A program made the translations under genes and the position numbers. Under the pieces are notes generated by a model. That model saw only the letters and a program-made list of their open reading frames with translations. It searched no databases and was not told where the DNA came from. Positions 18,172 to 25,062 of a stretch of DNA of 53,983 nucleotides are shown here, piece by piece. Each line of letters begins with the position of its first letter. Position 1 is the stretch's first letter. This DNA is from Oscillospiraceae bacterium (GTDB lineage: Bacteria > Bacillota > Clostridia > TANB77 > CAG-508). The DNA is taken from NCBI GenBank assembly GCA_009778695.1, contig WRFS01000011.1:1-53983 (forward strand), given 5' to 3'.

Positions 18172-18297
18172 TAGTTCGCTTCCGTGGTAGGTATATCTAT
18201 TTAAAAAACTCCCTCCAAGTCAAGGGGTAATCCGTATGCCTCAAAGAGCTGTCGGGCAGTTTTTTAAATAGATATACCTACCACTCACGCTACTCTA
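18172..18297. repeat. covarying hairpin repeat, copy R2
   Basis: Perfect 27-base arms (18184-18210 and 18258-18284), core type A with GTCAAGGGGTAATCC and CTGTCGGGCAG. Ends TAGTTCGCT and GCTACTCTA. It lies just upstream of pfkA. Confidence 0.9.
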
Positions 18298-18599
18298 TGT
18301 ACAGTAATTATACTCTTGTTTATTTATTTTGTCCTTTTTCTCCATTTTTATACAAATTTGGTTATTTCTACTAAAATTAAAAAAATTTTATCATTTTTTC
18401 ATTCATAAATCAACAAAATGTTACTTGGTTTTTGCAGATGTCACAAAAAAATAATATTATTGTAATATTATTGTAATATTTCAATAAATGTGATAGGATA
18501 TTTTGAATAGAGTAGCGCAAAGAGAATATCCTAAAACGTAAAATTTTTAATATCATAAGTACATAGAATATATAGTGTACAATGCTGTCAACTTAAGGC
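18298..18599. other. gene-free AT-rich stretch
   Basis: About 300 bases with no supported gene. Around 18504-18513 there is TAGAGTAGCG, which matches the terminal motif of the hairpin repeats and may be a worn relic of one; AGGATATT and AATATCCT flank it. Confidence 0.4.
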
Positions 18600-18713
18600 A
18601 AAAGGATTGTATATGTAGGGGCGAACATTGTTCGTCCGAGACTAGAGGAATCGGATAAAATTATTGAAAAGCAAGATAATTATAGTGCAGGCGAACAATG
18701 TTCGCCCCTACGA
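18600..18713. repeat. GGGGCGAAC composite repeat, full copy
   Basis: Two GGGGCGAAC-type palindromes (about 18615-18640 and 18686-18711) are joined by a conserved spacer with GAGGAAT, AAAATTATTGAAAA and ATAATTATAGTGC. It is the inverse of the copy at 27878-28013. It ends directly at the Shine-Dalgarno site of the transglycosylase gene, so it forms part of that leader. Confidence 0.8.
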
Positions 18714-18726
18714 AGGAGTTAAACCA

Positions 18727-19392
18727 ATGAAAATATTAAAATATGCATTAATCTTAATACTATCTATAGCAATTGTTTCAGGTGTAATAATCACAAGCAT
18801 TGGCTATTCAGCATATAAAAATGCAATTGCTGAAAAGCCTATTAATGATACTATCGCTAAAATACAAGAAATGAAAAATTATATGACTGTAAATGATTTA
18901 CCCGAAACTTACAAAAATGCAGTTATCGCAATTGAAGATCACCGTTTCTACCAACATGGAGCAATAGATATTACTTCAATTGGAAGGGCAATTTATAGCA
19001 ATGTAACGAATTTCAAACTTGGTGAAGGTGGAAGCACAATAACTCAACAAGTTGCAAAAAATATTTTCTTATCACAAGAACAAACCATCACAAGAAAAGT
19101 TGCAGAGATTTTTGTAGCATTTGATTTAGAAAAAAATTATAGCAAAGATGATATATTAGAATTATATGTTAATACTAGTTATTTTGGAAGTGGATATTAT
19201 GGAATATATGCTGCTTCAATGGGGTATTTTAATAAGAAACCAAAAGATTTAACATTAGAAGAATGTGCTTTACTTGCTGGCATTCCAAATGCCCCAAGCG
19301 TATATAGTTTAAACGCCAATCCTGATTTAGCCAAACAACGTGCACAAACCGTACTTGATGCGATGAAAAAGTACGGATATTTGGGTGAATAA
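18727..19392 (+). CDS. monofunctional peptidoglycan glycosyltransferase (GT51)
   Basis: 221 residues from ATG 18727 (AAGGAG 6 bases before it). An N-terminal transmembrane helix (about 5-25) is followed by the GT51 domain with all main motifs: AIEDHRFYQHGAIDITSIGRA (catalytic Glu and the DHRFYQH loop), EGGSTITQQVAKN, RKVAEIFVAFDLE with the second Glu nearby in ILELYVNTSYFGSGYYGIYAA. It has no transpeptidase domain, so it polymerises lipid II only. Its 3' end (QTVLDAMKKYGYLGE) recurs as relics at 20591-20639 and 22848-22892, showing tandem duplication of this locus. Confidence 0.92.
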   Translation: MKILKYALILILSIAIVSGVIITSIGYSAYKNAIAEKPINDTIAKIQEMKNYMTVNDLPETYKNAVIAIEDHRFYQHGAIDITSIGRAIYSNVTNFKLGEGGSTITQQVAKNIFLSQEQTITRKVAEIFVAFDLEKNYSKDDILELYVNTSYFGSGYYGIYAASMGYFNKKPKDLTLEECALLAGIPNAPSVYSLNANPDLAKQRAQTVLDAMKKYGYLGE

Positions 19393-19393
19393 A

Positions 19394-19414
19394 GAAGCGA
19401 CCAAAGGTCGCTTC
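19394..19414. terminator. bidirectional terminator hairpin
   Basis: Perfect GAAGCGACC-AAA-GGTCGCTTC hairpin between the convergent transglycosylase gene and the small membrane-protein gene. T-runs are weak on both sides. Confidence 0.6.
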
Positions 19415-19425
19415 ACAAGCAATGT

Positions 19426-19659
19426 TTAATAATTTGAGAAACGCACTAACGCAAATTGAAAAATTGCAATAATATAAGCCAGTATTGCCGCAATTAATAC
19501 AATATTTTCTCCCTCAACGGTGGTCAGAAGAATCCCTGCGGACATAGCAATAATTCCAGAAATCATTCGCAGTTGTTTCTTCTTTTCTTTAATACATATT
19601 GCTAATACTTGACAAACTAAATTAACAATTACTAACATTAATGCAGCAATGAGTAACAT
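19426..19659 (-). CDS. small membrane protein, first member of an amplified locus
   Basis: 77 residues from ATG 19659, preceded by AGAGGAGAG. Three hydrophobic stretches and a basic loop IKEKKKQLR between the first two. Function unknown. It shares a related 5' leader and Shine-Dalgarno region (GGCAACAT, then GAGGAG-AAGCA before the ATG) with the genes at 20676 and 22947, though the proteins themselves have diverged. Confidence 0.6.
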   Translation of the reverse strand: MLLIAALMLVIVNLVCQVLAICIKEKKKQLRMISGIIAMSAGILLTTVEGENIVLIAAILAYIIAIFQFALVRFSNY

Positions 19660-19788
19660 TGCTTCTCTCCTCTTGAAAATTTTCATCTCTTTATGTTCAA
19701 CCCAATGTTGCCAAAAAGAGGAAAAATTAACTGCACATACCTATAGTATAACATTTTATAACAAAATAATCAAACTGCAAATTTTCGT

Positions 19789-19885
19789 TTACTCCGCCAC
19801 CACTTCAAAATGGATATTTGAAAGATTACCAAGTTAACAGTTTTCAGCAAAGTAGCCTCCTAGCGTTATTTTTAAATTCCACAGT
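19789..19885 (-). pseudogene. relics: ABC transporter 3' end and a fragment of the 21147-type gene
   Basis: Minus-strand 19822-19789 reads NIHFEVVAE followed by TAA, matching the tail YNSQFEVEAE of the ABC transporter gene at 23176. Shortly after, 19862-19881 repeats AGCGTTATTTTTAAATTCCA, found inside the gene at 21147-21590. Both are left-overs of tandem duplication followed by deletion. TTTTCAGCAAAGTAGC (about 19840-19855) between them matches hairpin-repeat ends. Confidence 0.7.
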
Positions 19886-19919
19886 ATACATTATAAATCA
19901 TAAAAATACAACAAAAGCC

Positions 19920-19947
19920 TTGTAATTTTAGAAAAATTTGATATAAT
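19920..19947 (+). promoter_or_regulatory. promoter of toxin-antitoxin module 1
   Basis: TTGTAA (19920-19925), 16-base spacer, TATAAT (19942-19947). The same promoter region, nearly identical, precedes module 2 at about 22305-22333. Confidence 0.6.
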
Positions 19948-19987
19948 ATTATTAGTAAATTTAAAAAAGAAAGGTCGTGGAAAAAAT

Positions 19988-20173
19988 ATGACTAATGCAG
20001 ATTCAAAACAAAAATCTATTGATTTATCGCCAGCAATTTCTGATGATTCAACACTTGAAGATATGCTTTATAGACTTTATATTCAACATAAAATTGATTT
20101 AAGTTTAAATGATTTCAAAAATGGCGATGTAATATCTCTTGAAGATTTAAGAAAAGAGGTTGAAACTTGGTAA
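19988..20173 (+). CDS. antitoxin of a RelE/ParE-type module, copy 1
   Basis: 61 residues. The C-terminal pattern LEDMLYRLYIQHKIDLSLNDFKNGDVISLEDLRKEVETW is typical of small antitoxins paired with RelE/ParE toxins. The preceding GAAAGGTCGTGG serves as ribosome site. It overlaps the start of a broken toxin gene and is about half identical to the copy at 22369. With the toxin gone it would be an orphan antitoxin that may neutralise related toxins elsewhere. Confidence 0.75.
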   Translation: MTNADSKQKSIDLSPAISDDSTLEDMLYRLYIQHKIDLSLNDFKNGDVISLEDLRKEVETW

Positions 20174-20437
20174 TAATATTATCTAAACACAGTAAAGCCG
20201 ATTTAAAAAACTTTTTAGATAATGTTTATGATGAAACTGATAAATCGGCTAATAATTATATTCTTTCCATATCTTGGTAGGATTGCTCGAGAATCAAAAC
20301 TGAGAAATATACGACAGTTAGTTTATCGAAAACATAAAATTTTTTATATAGTCTATGATGATTACATTTTAATTTTAGCGATAGTACATAATTCTAGAAA
20401 TATGGATAATTATTTTAAAGATTTTTTCACTAAATAA
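20167..20437 (+). pseudogene. RelE/ParE-type toxin, frameshifted
   Basis: The first frame reads VIILSKHSKADLKNFLDN and on to NNYILSISW before a stop at about 20278. The second part, in another frame (to 20437), reads FPYLGRIARESKLRNIRQLV and then YRKHKIFYIVYDDYILILA, ending with HNSRNMDNYF. Together they make a ParE-like toxin of the usual size, so a frameshift, probably with a small deletion, occurred near 20255. The likely start overlaps the antitoxin stop. Confidence 0.75.
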
Positions 20438-20439
20438 CT

Positions 20440-20639
20440 TCTAAAGATCAAATTTTATTTAATTTCTATTCTAAAAATATTCCAAAATTACCCAATTCAA
20501 AAATATCAATTTTAATAAATCCAACGTTCACAAAATTTGTAAAAAAGCATTACAGCATTTTGTTAATTTTTCATGCACTGATTCAATTGAACAACCGTGC
20601 TTGATGCGATGAAAAAATATGGATATTTGGGTGAATAAA
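20440..20639. repeat. duplicated spacer including transglycosylase 3' relic, copy 1
   Basis: Closely matches 22690-22892. Contains the shared blocks AAAATTACCCAATTCAAAAA and TCCAACGTTCACAAAATTTG, and ends with a relic of the transglycosylase 3' end (20591-20639, coding for TVLDAMKKYGYLGE in the parent gene). No coding potential of its own. Confidence 0.85.
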
Positions 20640-20642
20640 TTT

Positions 20643-20666
20643 AGAGGCAACCGCAGGGTCGCCTCT
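20643..20666 (-). terminator. terminator hairpin
   Basis: AGAGGCAACC / GGTCGCCTCT hairpin, placed after the stop of the 20676-20978 gene exactly as the hairpin at 19394 follows the 19426 gene. T-rich sequence follows on the minus strand. Confidence 0.6.
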
Positions 20667-20675
20667 ATTGCAATG

Positions 20676-20978
20676 TCATTTTGTTGAAATATACATTCCA
20701 ACATCATTGTGCTTCCTAAGTTCACCTACTGTTATGGCTATTACAATCGCTGCATTAACCGACAAAATGCATGCCAAGTTGATGTCGATTGTTGTTGAGT
20801 TTGCTGGAGTTATTGCGATTATGATATCTATTATAATCGCATATAAAATCCAGCCAATGAGCATACTCAACTTAACTGCCATAACTCTCTTATTTGTTGT
20901 AAATCCAAAAAAATCTATAACAAATATTACTATAAGCGAGATACCCACTAAACCTAGAGCAATCATCATGTATAACAT
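20676..20978 (-). CDS. small membrane protein, second member of the amplified locus
   Basis: 100 residues with about three hydrophobic helices (residues 1-25, 33-55 and 64-84), separated by the polar segments TTNKRV and PANSTTIDIN. ATG 20978 is preceded by AGAGGAG. Not recognised as a known family. Promoter and leader are nearly the same as those of the 22947 gene. It stands between a transglycosylase relic and an ABC transporter relic, so it belongs to a tandem duplicate unit. Confidence 0.6.
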   Translation of the reverse strand: MLYMMIALGLVGISLIVIFVIDFFGFTTNKRVMAVKLSMLIGWILYAIIIDIIIAITPANSTTIDINLACILSVNAAIVIAITVGELRKHNDVGMYISTK

Positions 20979-21059
20979 TGCTTTTCTCCTCTGAAAAAAT
21001 TTTTTCTCTTAATGAACACCATGTTGCAAAAAGAGGATAAATGAATTTGCACTATCTGT

Positions 21060-21088
21060 ATTATACTCCAATTTCAGCTCAATTGCAA
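21060..21088 (-). promoter_or_regulatory. promoter of the 20676 gene
   Basis: Minus-strand TTGCAA (plus 21083-21088) and TATAAT (plus 21060-21065), 17 bases apart. It is almost identical to the promoter at 23103-23131. The transcript begins with a leader containing GCAACATGGTGTT. Confidence 0.7.
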
Positions 21089-21099
21089 ATTTTCGTTGT

Positions 21100-21132
21100 T
21101 TACTCTGCTTGTATTTCAAAATGGATATTTGA
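21100..21132 (-). pseudogene. relic of the ABC transporter 3' end
   Basis: Minus strand reads NIHFEIQAE followed by TAA, corresponding to NSQFEVEAE at the end of the ABC transporter gene at 23176. Marks the end of the second tandem unit. Confidence 0.75.
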
Positions 21133-21146
21133 ATGAATATTAACCA

Positions 21147-21590
21147 TCATATAGAAAGCCTCATTTTCATAAAATTTGCAGTAAACATTGCTACGCTCTC
21201 TACAAATTTTATTGTTCCATCTTGACTTTCAATAAAAATCCCTGAACCTTCTTGATCTACTTTATAACCATTATTCGGCAAGGTCACATTCAAATATTTT
21301 TCTAAATTATCATTTTTTAAGCTTATTAGAAATTGCATGTCATTTGGGTAAGCGTTATTTTTAAATTCCACTGCCCCATCTGGTAAAGGAATTGTTACCG
21401 TTTCATTTCCTAAATTAAATGTATATGTTTTTGGATTTAACTTTTTTGCCTCTAACATTGTTTTTATTTCATATGACCCAATGTCTTCACTTGAATATAT
21501 AATTGGAATTATTACATCGTTGTATTTATAAAAAACTACACCTAATATAATGATTAGTACTAATATTACTATTAAAATTATCTTCTTCAA
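21147..21590 (-). CDS. membrane-anchored hypothetical protein
   Basis: 147 residues if the start is TTG 21590 (MKKIILIVILVL), which is preceded by AAAGGGG at good spacing; an ATG at 21608 has no ribosome site. One N-terminal transmembrane helix, then a soluble domain outside the membrane. The family is not recognised. A 20-base piece of a second copy survives at 19862-19881, so the gene was once duplicated with the locus. Confidence 0.6.
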   Translation of the reverse strand: MKKIILIVILVLIIILGVVFYKYNDVIIPIIYSSEDIGSYEIKTMLEAKKLNPKTYTFNLGNETVTIPLPDGAVEFKNNAYPNDMQFLISLKNDNLEKYLNVTLPNNGYKVDQEGSGIFIESQDGTIKFVESVAMFTANFMKMRLSI

Positions 21591-21624
21591 TCTTATCCCC
21601 TTTCGCATGAACACAGTATACACT

Positions 21625-21924
21625 TTACATTACTAAAATATCATTATATTCATAGCTATTTGCATATAATGTTTCTGGAGATATATCAATATTTCCACCA
21701 TCCCATGTTAACAACCCATTATCTATATGTGCTTGTTCAAATTTCTTTAAATCACTTAAGATCGCATAAATCGGATATTCAAGAAATGGTTTAAAATCTA
21801 AGACTCTTTTTTCTCCCGTAGAAAATGTTAATAATAAATACAACTCGGCTATAATTTTAAAGTCGATAAGTTTTATATCTTTTTCTAATGTATTTGCGTA
21901 AACAATATCATCTTTTATATACAT
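21625..21924 (-). CDS. DUF2442 domain protein
   Basis: 99 residues from ATG 21924 (GAGGTG 6 bases upstream). The pattern LLLTFSTGEKRVLDFKPFLEYPIYAILSDLKKFEQAHIDNGLLTWDGGNIDISPETLYANS is the DUF2442 family. Such genes are usually paired with a DUF4160 gene; here the partner survives only as the fragment just upstream at 21936-22050. Proposed roles include a toxin-antitoxin-like pair, but this is not established. Confidence 0.8.
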   Translation of the reverse strand: MYIKDDIVYANTLEKDIKLIDFKIIAELYLLLTFSTGEKRVLDFKPFLEYPIYAILSDLKKFEQAHIDNGLLTWDGGNIDISPETLYANSYEYNDILVM

Positions 21925-21935
21925 ATAAATCACCT

Positions 21936-22050
21936 CTATTCTAATGGTTTTATTTTTGTAAAAGGTATTCCTTTTACAGCGTTATTCCATGCTTTATATA
22001 CTTCATCTTCATGTAAAATTAACCATGCTTGGAGTAATTTCAATTCCTAA
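21936..22050 (-). pseudogene. DUF4160 fragment
   Basis: Minus strand reads ELKLLQAWLILHEDEVYKAW followed by NNAVKGIPFTKIKPLE and a stop. This is the C-terminal third of a DUF4160 protein; an in-frame TAG stands just before the Glu and no N-terminal part is found. Located 11 bases before the DUF2442 start, the usual gene order. Confidence 0.7.
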
Positions 22051-22148
22051 TCTTTTATATATTAGTATAATTATTATATAATATTTTATTTATAAATACA
22101 ATAACATTTTACAAATTAAAAATATCCCAAGTTACTAGTTAACAGTTT

Positions 22149-22200
22149 TCAGCAAAGTAGCCTTTGGAGTATAGTATATACATACACCGGGAGCGGACTA
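22149..22200. repeat. collapsed hairpin repeat relic
   Basis: Has both conserved ends of the hairpin family (GCAAAGTAGC and GAGCGGACTA) and part of an arm (GGAGTATAGTATAT), but the core and most of the arms are gone. It looks like a deletion product of a once complete copy. A left-end piece of the same type is at 19840-19855. Confidence 0.65.
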
Positions 22201-22368
22201 TTGTATTTGATTTCTTATGTGAATCACAGCATTTACTATATTTCCACCACTTAAAACTGTTAAAGAGTAACAATCCTCAACATAAACTTATATAAAAACC
22301 TTGTAATTTTAGAAAAATTTGATATAATATTATTAGTAAATTTAAAAAAGAAAGGTCGTGAAAAAGTC

Positions 22369-22551
22369 ATGAATAACGTTAAAACACAAATACTAGAAGC
22401 TGTAAATGCTCTTCCAGAAGACACTACATGGGAAGATGCAATTTATACATTATACATTAGAAAAAAAATTGCAATGGGATTAAAAGCAATCGAAGAAGGC
22501 AAAGTTATATCTCATGAGGATTTAAGAAAAGAGGTTGAAACATGGAAGTGA
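22369..22551 (+). CDS. antitoxin of a RelE/ParE-type module, copy 2
   Basis: 60 residues, with DTTWEDAIYTLYIRKKIAMG then LKAIEEGKVISHEDLRKEVETWK. It shares the C-terminal half with the copy at 19988, and the promoter and leader DNA are nearly identical. The ATG of the toxin remnant (22542) overlaps its end. Its toxin has lost more than half its length. Confidence 0.75.
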   Translation: MNNVKTQILEAVNALPEDTTWEDAIYTLYIRKKIAMGLKAIEEGKVISHEDLRKEVETWK

Positions 22552-22693
22552 TAATGATTATAATATAAGACAACTGATATACAAAAAACATAAAATTATA
22601 TACAAAATTATGGATAATTACATATATATCTTATCAGTTGCATATACTGCAAGAGACATGAACAATGTACTTAAAGAGATTATTCTACTATAA
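22542..22693 (+). pseudogene. RelE/ParE-type toxin, internally deleted
   Basis: Starts ATG GAA GTG ATA and reaches a stop within nine codons. Immediately after, another frame reads RQLIYKKHKIIYKIMDNYIY and then ILSVAYTARDMNNVLKEIILL to a stop at 22693, matching the C-terminus of the toxin at 20167. About 45 codons are missing in between. Confidence 0.75.
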
Positions 22694-22892
22694 AATTTTT
22701 AAATCAAATTTCATTTAATTTCTATTTTAAAAATATTCCAAAATTACCCAATTCAAAAATATCAACTTTAATAAATCCAACGTTCACAAAATTTGTAAAA
22801 AAATATTACAGCATTTTGTTAATTTTTCGTGCACTGATTCAATTGAACAACCGTGCTTGATGCGATGAAAAAATATGAATATTTGAATAAAT
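22690..22892. repeat. duplicated spacer including transglycosylase 3' relic, copy 2
   Basis: Nearly identical to 20440-20639, including the block ending in the transglycosylase 3' relic (22848-22892), here with a few more changes (AATATTTGAATAAATAA instead of GGATATTTGGGTGAATAA). Confidence 0.85.
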
Positions 22893-22893
22893 A

Positions 22894-22929
22894 AAAAAGA
22901 GAGGGGCCTAATTTTAGGACACCCTCTTG
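22894..22929 (-). terminator. Rho-independent terminator
   Basis: On the minus strand AAGAGGGTGTCC pairs with GGCCCCTCTC around TAAAATTA, and a T-run follows. It lies 18 bases after the stop of the 30-residue ORF. Confidence 0.7.
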
Positions 22930-22946
22930 CCATTGAACAACATTCC

Positions 22947-23039
22947 TTAGAACCAATCATCGTTATCATTGTCTTTTGGTCTTATAATCATATATACAAC
23001 CATAATTACAATTAAAATTCCATCGATGAACGCAAACAT
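22947..23039 (-). CDS. 30-residue hydrophobic peptide, third member of the amplified locus
   Basis: Reads MFAFIDGILIVIMVVYMIIR then PKDNDNDDWF: one membrane helix and a short acidic tail. ATG 23039 is preceded by a perfect AGGAGG. A consensus promoter (23103-23131), a conserved leader with GGCAACATGGTGTT and a terminator support real expression. The size and layout resemble type I toxin peptides of the Fst/Ldr kind, but no antisense RNA gene is evident, so this is only an analogy. Confidence 0.6.
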   Translation of the reverse strand: MFAFIDGILIVIMVVYMIIRPKDNDNDDWF

Positions 23040-23102
23040 GTTTTCCTCCTAAGAAAGTGTTAAAAACACCATGTTGCCAAAAAAATAAACTGCACTATCT
23101 AT

Positions 23103-23131
23103 ATTATACTCCAATTTCAGCCCAATTGCAA
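23103..23131 (-). promoter_or_regulatory. promoter of the 30-residue peptide gene
   Basis: Minus-strand TTGCAA (plus 23126-23131), a 17-base spacer and TATAAT (plus 23103-23108). It matches the promoter at 21060-21088 almost base for base. Confidence 0.7.
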
Positions 23132-23152
23132 ATTTTCTATTGCCCGCAAGTA

Positions 23153-23178
23153 TCTCGGACGAGCAATGCTCGCCCCTA
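23153..23178. repeat. GGGGCGAGC palindrome at the end of the ABC transporter gene
   Basis: CGGACGAGCAATGCTCGCCCCTA palindrome abutting, and slightly overlapping, the stop codon of the ABC transporter gene. A variant of the GGGGCGAAC family with compensating changes (GAGC/GCTC instead of GAAC/GTTC). Confidence 0.7.
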
Positions 23179-25062
23179 CTCGGCTTCTACTTCAAACTGG
23201 CTATTGTACAGGTTTGCGTAAACGCCGTTTTTTGCAAGCAATTCATCGTGATTACCTTGCTCAACAATATCGCCTTCGTTCATAACTAAAATAATATCCG
23301 CATTTCTAATAGTAGACAATCTATGAGCTATAATAAAGCTTGTTCTACCTTTCATAACATTATCCATGGCTGTTTGAATTAATATTTCTGTACGTGTATC
23401 AACTGAGCTGGTTGCTTCATCCAATATTAATACTTTTGGATCTGCTAACACTGCTCTAGCAATAGTTAACAATTGTTTTTGTCCGTTAGAAATATTACTT
23501 GCTTCCTCATTAAGTAGCATATTATAGCCTTCAGGAAGAGTGTGAACAAAATGGTCAACTTGTGCTGTTTTAGCCGCATTAATTACATCTTCATCTGAAG
23601 CATCTAATTTGCCGTAACGAATATTTTCCATTACACTTGTATTGTATAACCATGTATCTTGTAAAACCATTGCAAATTGAGAACGTAGACCATTTCTTGT
23701 AAAGTCCTTAATATTATTTCCATCTAATAAAACTTCACCTTTATTTACATCATAGAAACGCATTAGAAGTTTTACAATAGTTGTTTTACCAGCTCCTGTT
23801 GGACCAACAATCGCAATCTTGTGTCCTGGTTCAACTTTTGCACTGAAGTTATGAATAATTGTTTTTTCTGGATCATATCCAAAATTAACATTTTTAAATT
23901 CAATTCCACCTTTAATATTGTCTGTACTAACTGGGTTTTCTGTTTCTTTAACTTCTTCTTCTTCTTCCAAAAACTCAAATACACGTTCTGCTGAAGCCAT
24001 TGTTTGTTGAAACACGTTGGAAATATTAGCTATTTGCGCAATTGGTTGTGTAAATTGTCGGATATATTGCATAAATGCTTGAATATCACCAACATTTATG
24101 GTTCCTTTTGATGCCAAGTAACCACCTAATATAGTTATTACAACATAACCCAAGTTTCCTATAAATAGTGTTATTGGGTAAATTATACCTGATAAAAATT
24201 GTGCTTTCCAAGCAGATTTATATAAGTTTTCGTTATGTTCATTAAATGTTTTTAAAGAATCTTCTTCGCCATTAAATGCTTTAACAATTATATGACTACC
24301 ATACATTTCTTCAATATGTCCATTTACATGTCCTAGATGTTCTTGTTGCCCTTTAAAATACTTTTGTGATTTTCCCATTATTATTGGGAAAAATATAAAG
24401 TTTAAAAGTACCATGCCAACTGCAACTAATGTCATCTGCCAATTGATTGTAAACATCATAATCAATATTCCCAAAAAAGTTACAACAGAAGTAATGGATT
24501 GTGTTAATCCTTGCGTTAAAGTCTGATTAATTGTATCAATGTCGTTTGAAACATATGATAAAACTTCTCCATGTGTTTTTTTGTCGAAATATTTTATTGG
24601 CAATTTATTTATCTTTTCTGAAATATCTTTTCTTAAGTTATACACTACGCCTGTAGATACTCTTGACATTAAAAAGCCTTGTGCATATGAAAGTATCAAA
24701 CTTGCTACATATAAGGCTATAAGCGTTAGAATGATGCCACTAATGTATCCAAAATCAATACCTGTTCCTGTTCCAGTTACCATACCCATTAAGCCTTCAA
24801 AAAGCTTATTTGTAGCCTTACTTAAAATTTTAGGTCCCACTATTGTAAATATTGTTGAACCAATAGCACACAATATTACAAAAATAACTCTTACTTTATA
24901 TTTGCCTATATAATTAAGAAATTTTTTTAATGTGCCTTTAAAGTCTTTTGCTTTCTCCCCTGGCATCATTCCCATTCCGCCATGACGTCCACCACCAGAT
25001 CTGCGACGACTACTACTAGGTCTTGGTTGTTGATTATTACTTACGTTTTCATTTTCACTCAT
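23176..25062 (-). CDS. ABC exporter subunit, ATPase fused to membrane domain (second half of heterodimer)
   Basis: 628 residues. A Ser/Arg/Gly-rich cytoplasmic head (about 1-35) precedes six transmembrane helices (about 55-340), then the nucleotide-binding domain: Walker A GPTGAGKTT, Q-loop VLQDTWLYN, signature SNGQKQLL in place of the usual LSGGQ, Walker B VLILDEATSSVD and switch AHRLS. It overlaps the upstream subunit by 8 bases. Together they form a type IV exporter of the YfiB/YfiC or LmrCD kind, generally linked to drug or peptide efflux. Confidence 0.9.
   Translation of the reverse strand: MSENENVSNNQQPRPSSSRRRSGGGRHGGMGMMPGEKAKDFKGTLKKFLNYIGKYKVRVIFVILCAIGSTIFTIVGPKILSKATNKLFEGLMGMVTGTGTGIDFGYISGIILTLIALYVASLILSYAQGFLMSRVSTGVVYNLRKDISEKINKLPIKYFDKKTHGEVLSYVSNDIDTINQTLTQGLTQSITSVVTFLGILIMMFTINWQMTLVAVGMVLLNFIFFPIIMGKSQKYFKGQQEHLGHVNGHIEEMYGSHIIVKAFNGEEDSLKTFNEHNENLYKSAWKAQFLSGIIYPITLFIGNLGYVVITILGGYLASKGTINVGDIQAFMQYIRQFTQPIAQIANISNVFQQTMASAERVFEFLEEEEEVKETENPVSTDNIKGGIEFKNVNFGYDPEKTIIHNFSAKVEPGHKIAIVGPTGAGKTTIVKLLMRFYDVNKGEVLLDGNNIKDFTRNGLRSQFAMVLQDTWLYNTSVMENIRYGKLDASDEDVINAAKTAQVDHFVHTLPEGYNMLLNEEASNISNGQKQLLTIARAVLADPKVLILDEATSSVDTRTEILIQTAMDNVMKGRTSFIIAHRLSTIRNADIILVMNEGDIVEQGNHDELLAKNGVYANLYNSQFEVEAE

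Noticed and set aside
20167..20437. Toxin frameshift as another CGG +1 case
   Set aside because: The disruption near 20255 does not put CGG in the zero frame (TCG-GCT there), and it appears to include a deletion, so it is ordinary decay.
22784..22969. 61-residue ORF, and its like at 20528-20725
   Set aside because: They are antisense frames through the duplicated spacer and terminator, open only because the DNA is duplicated.
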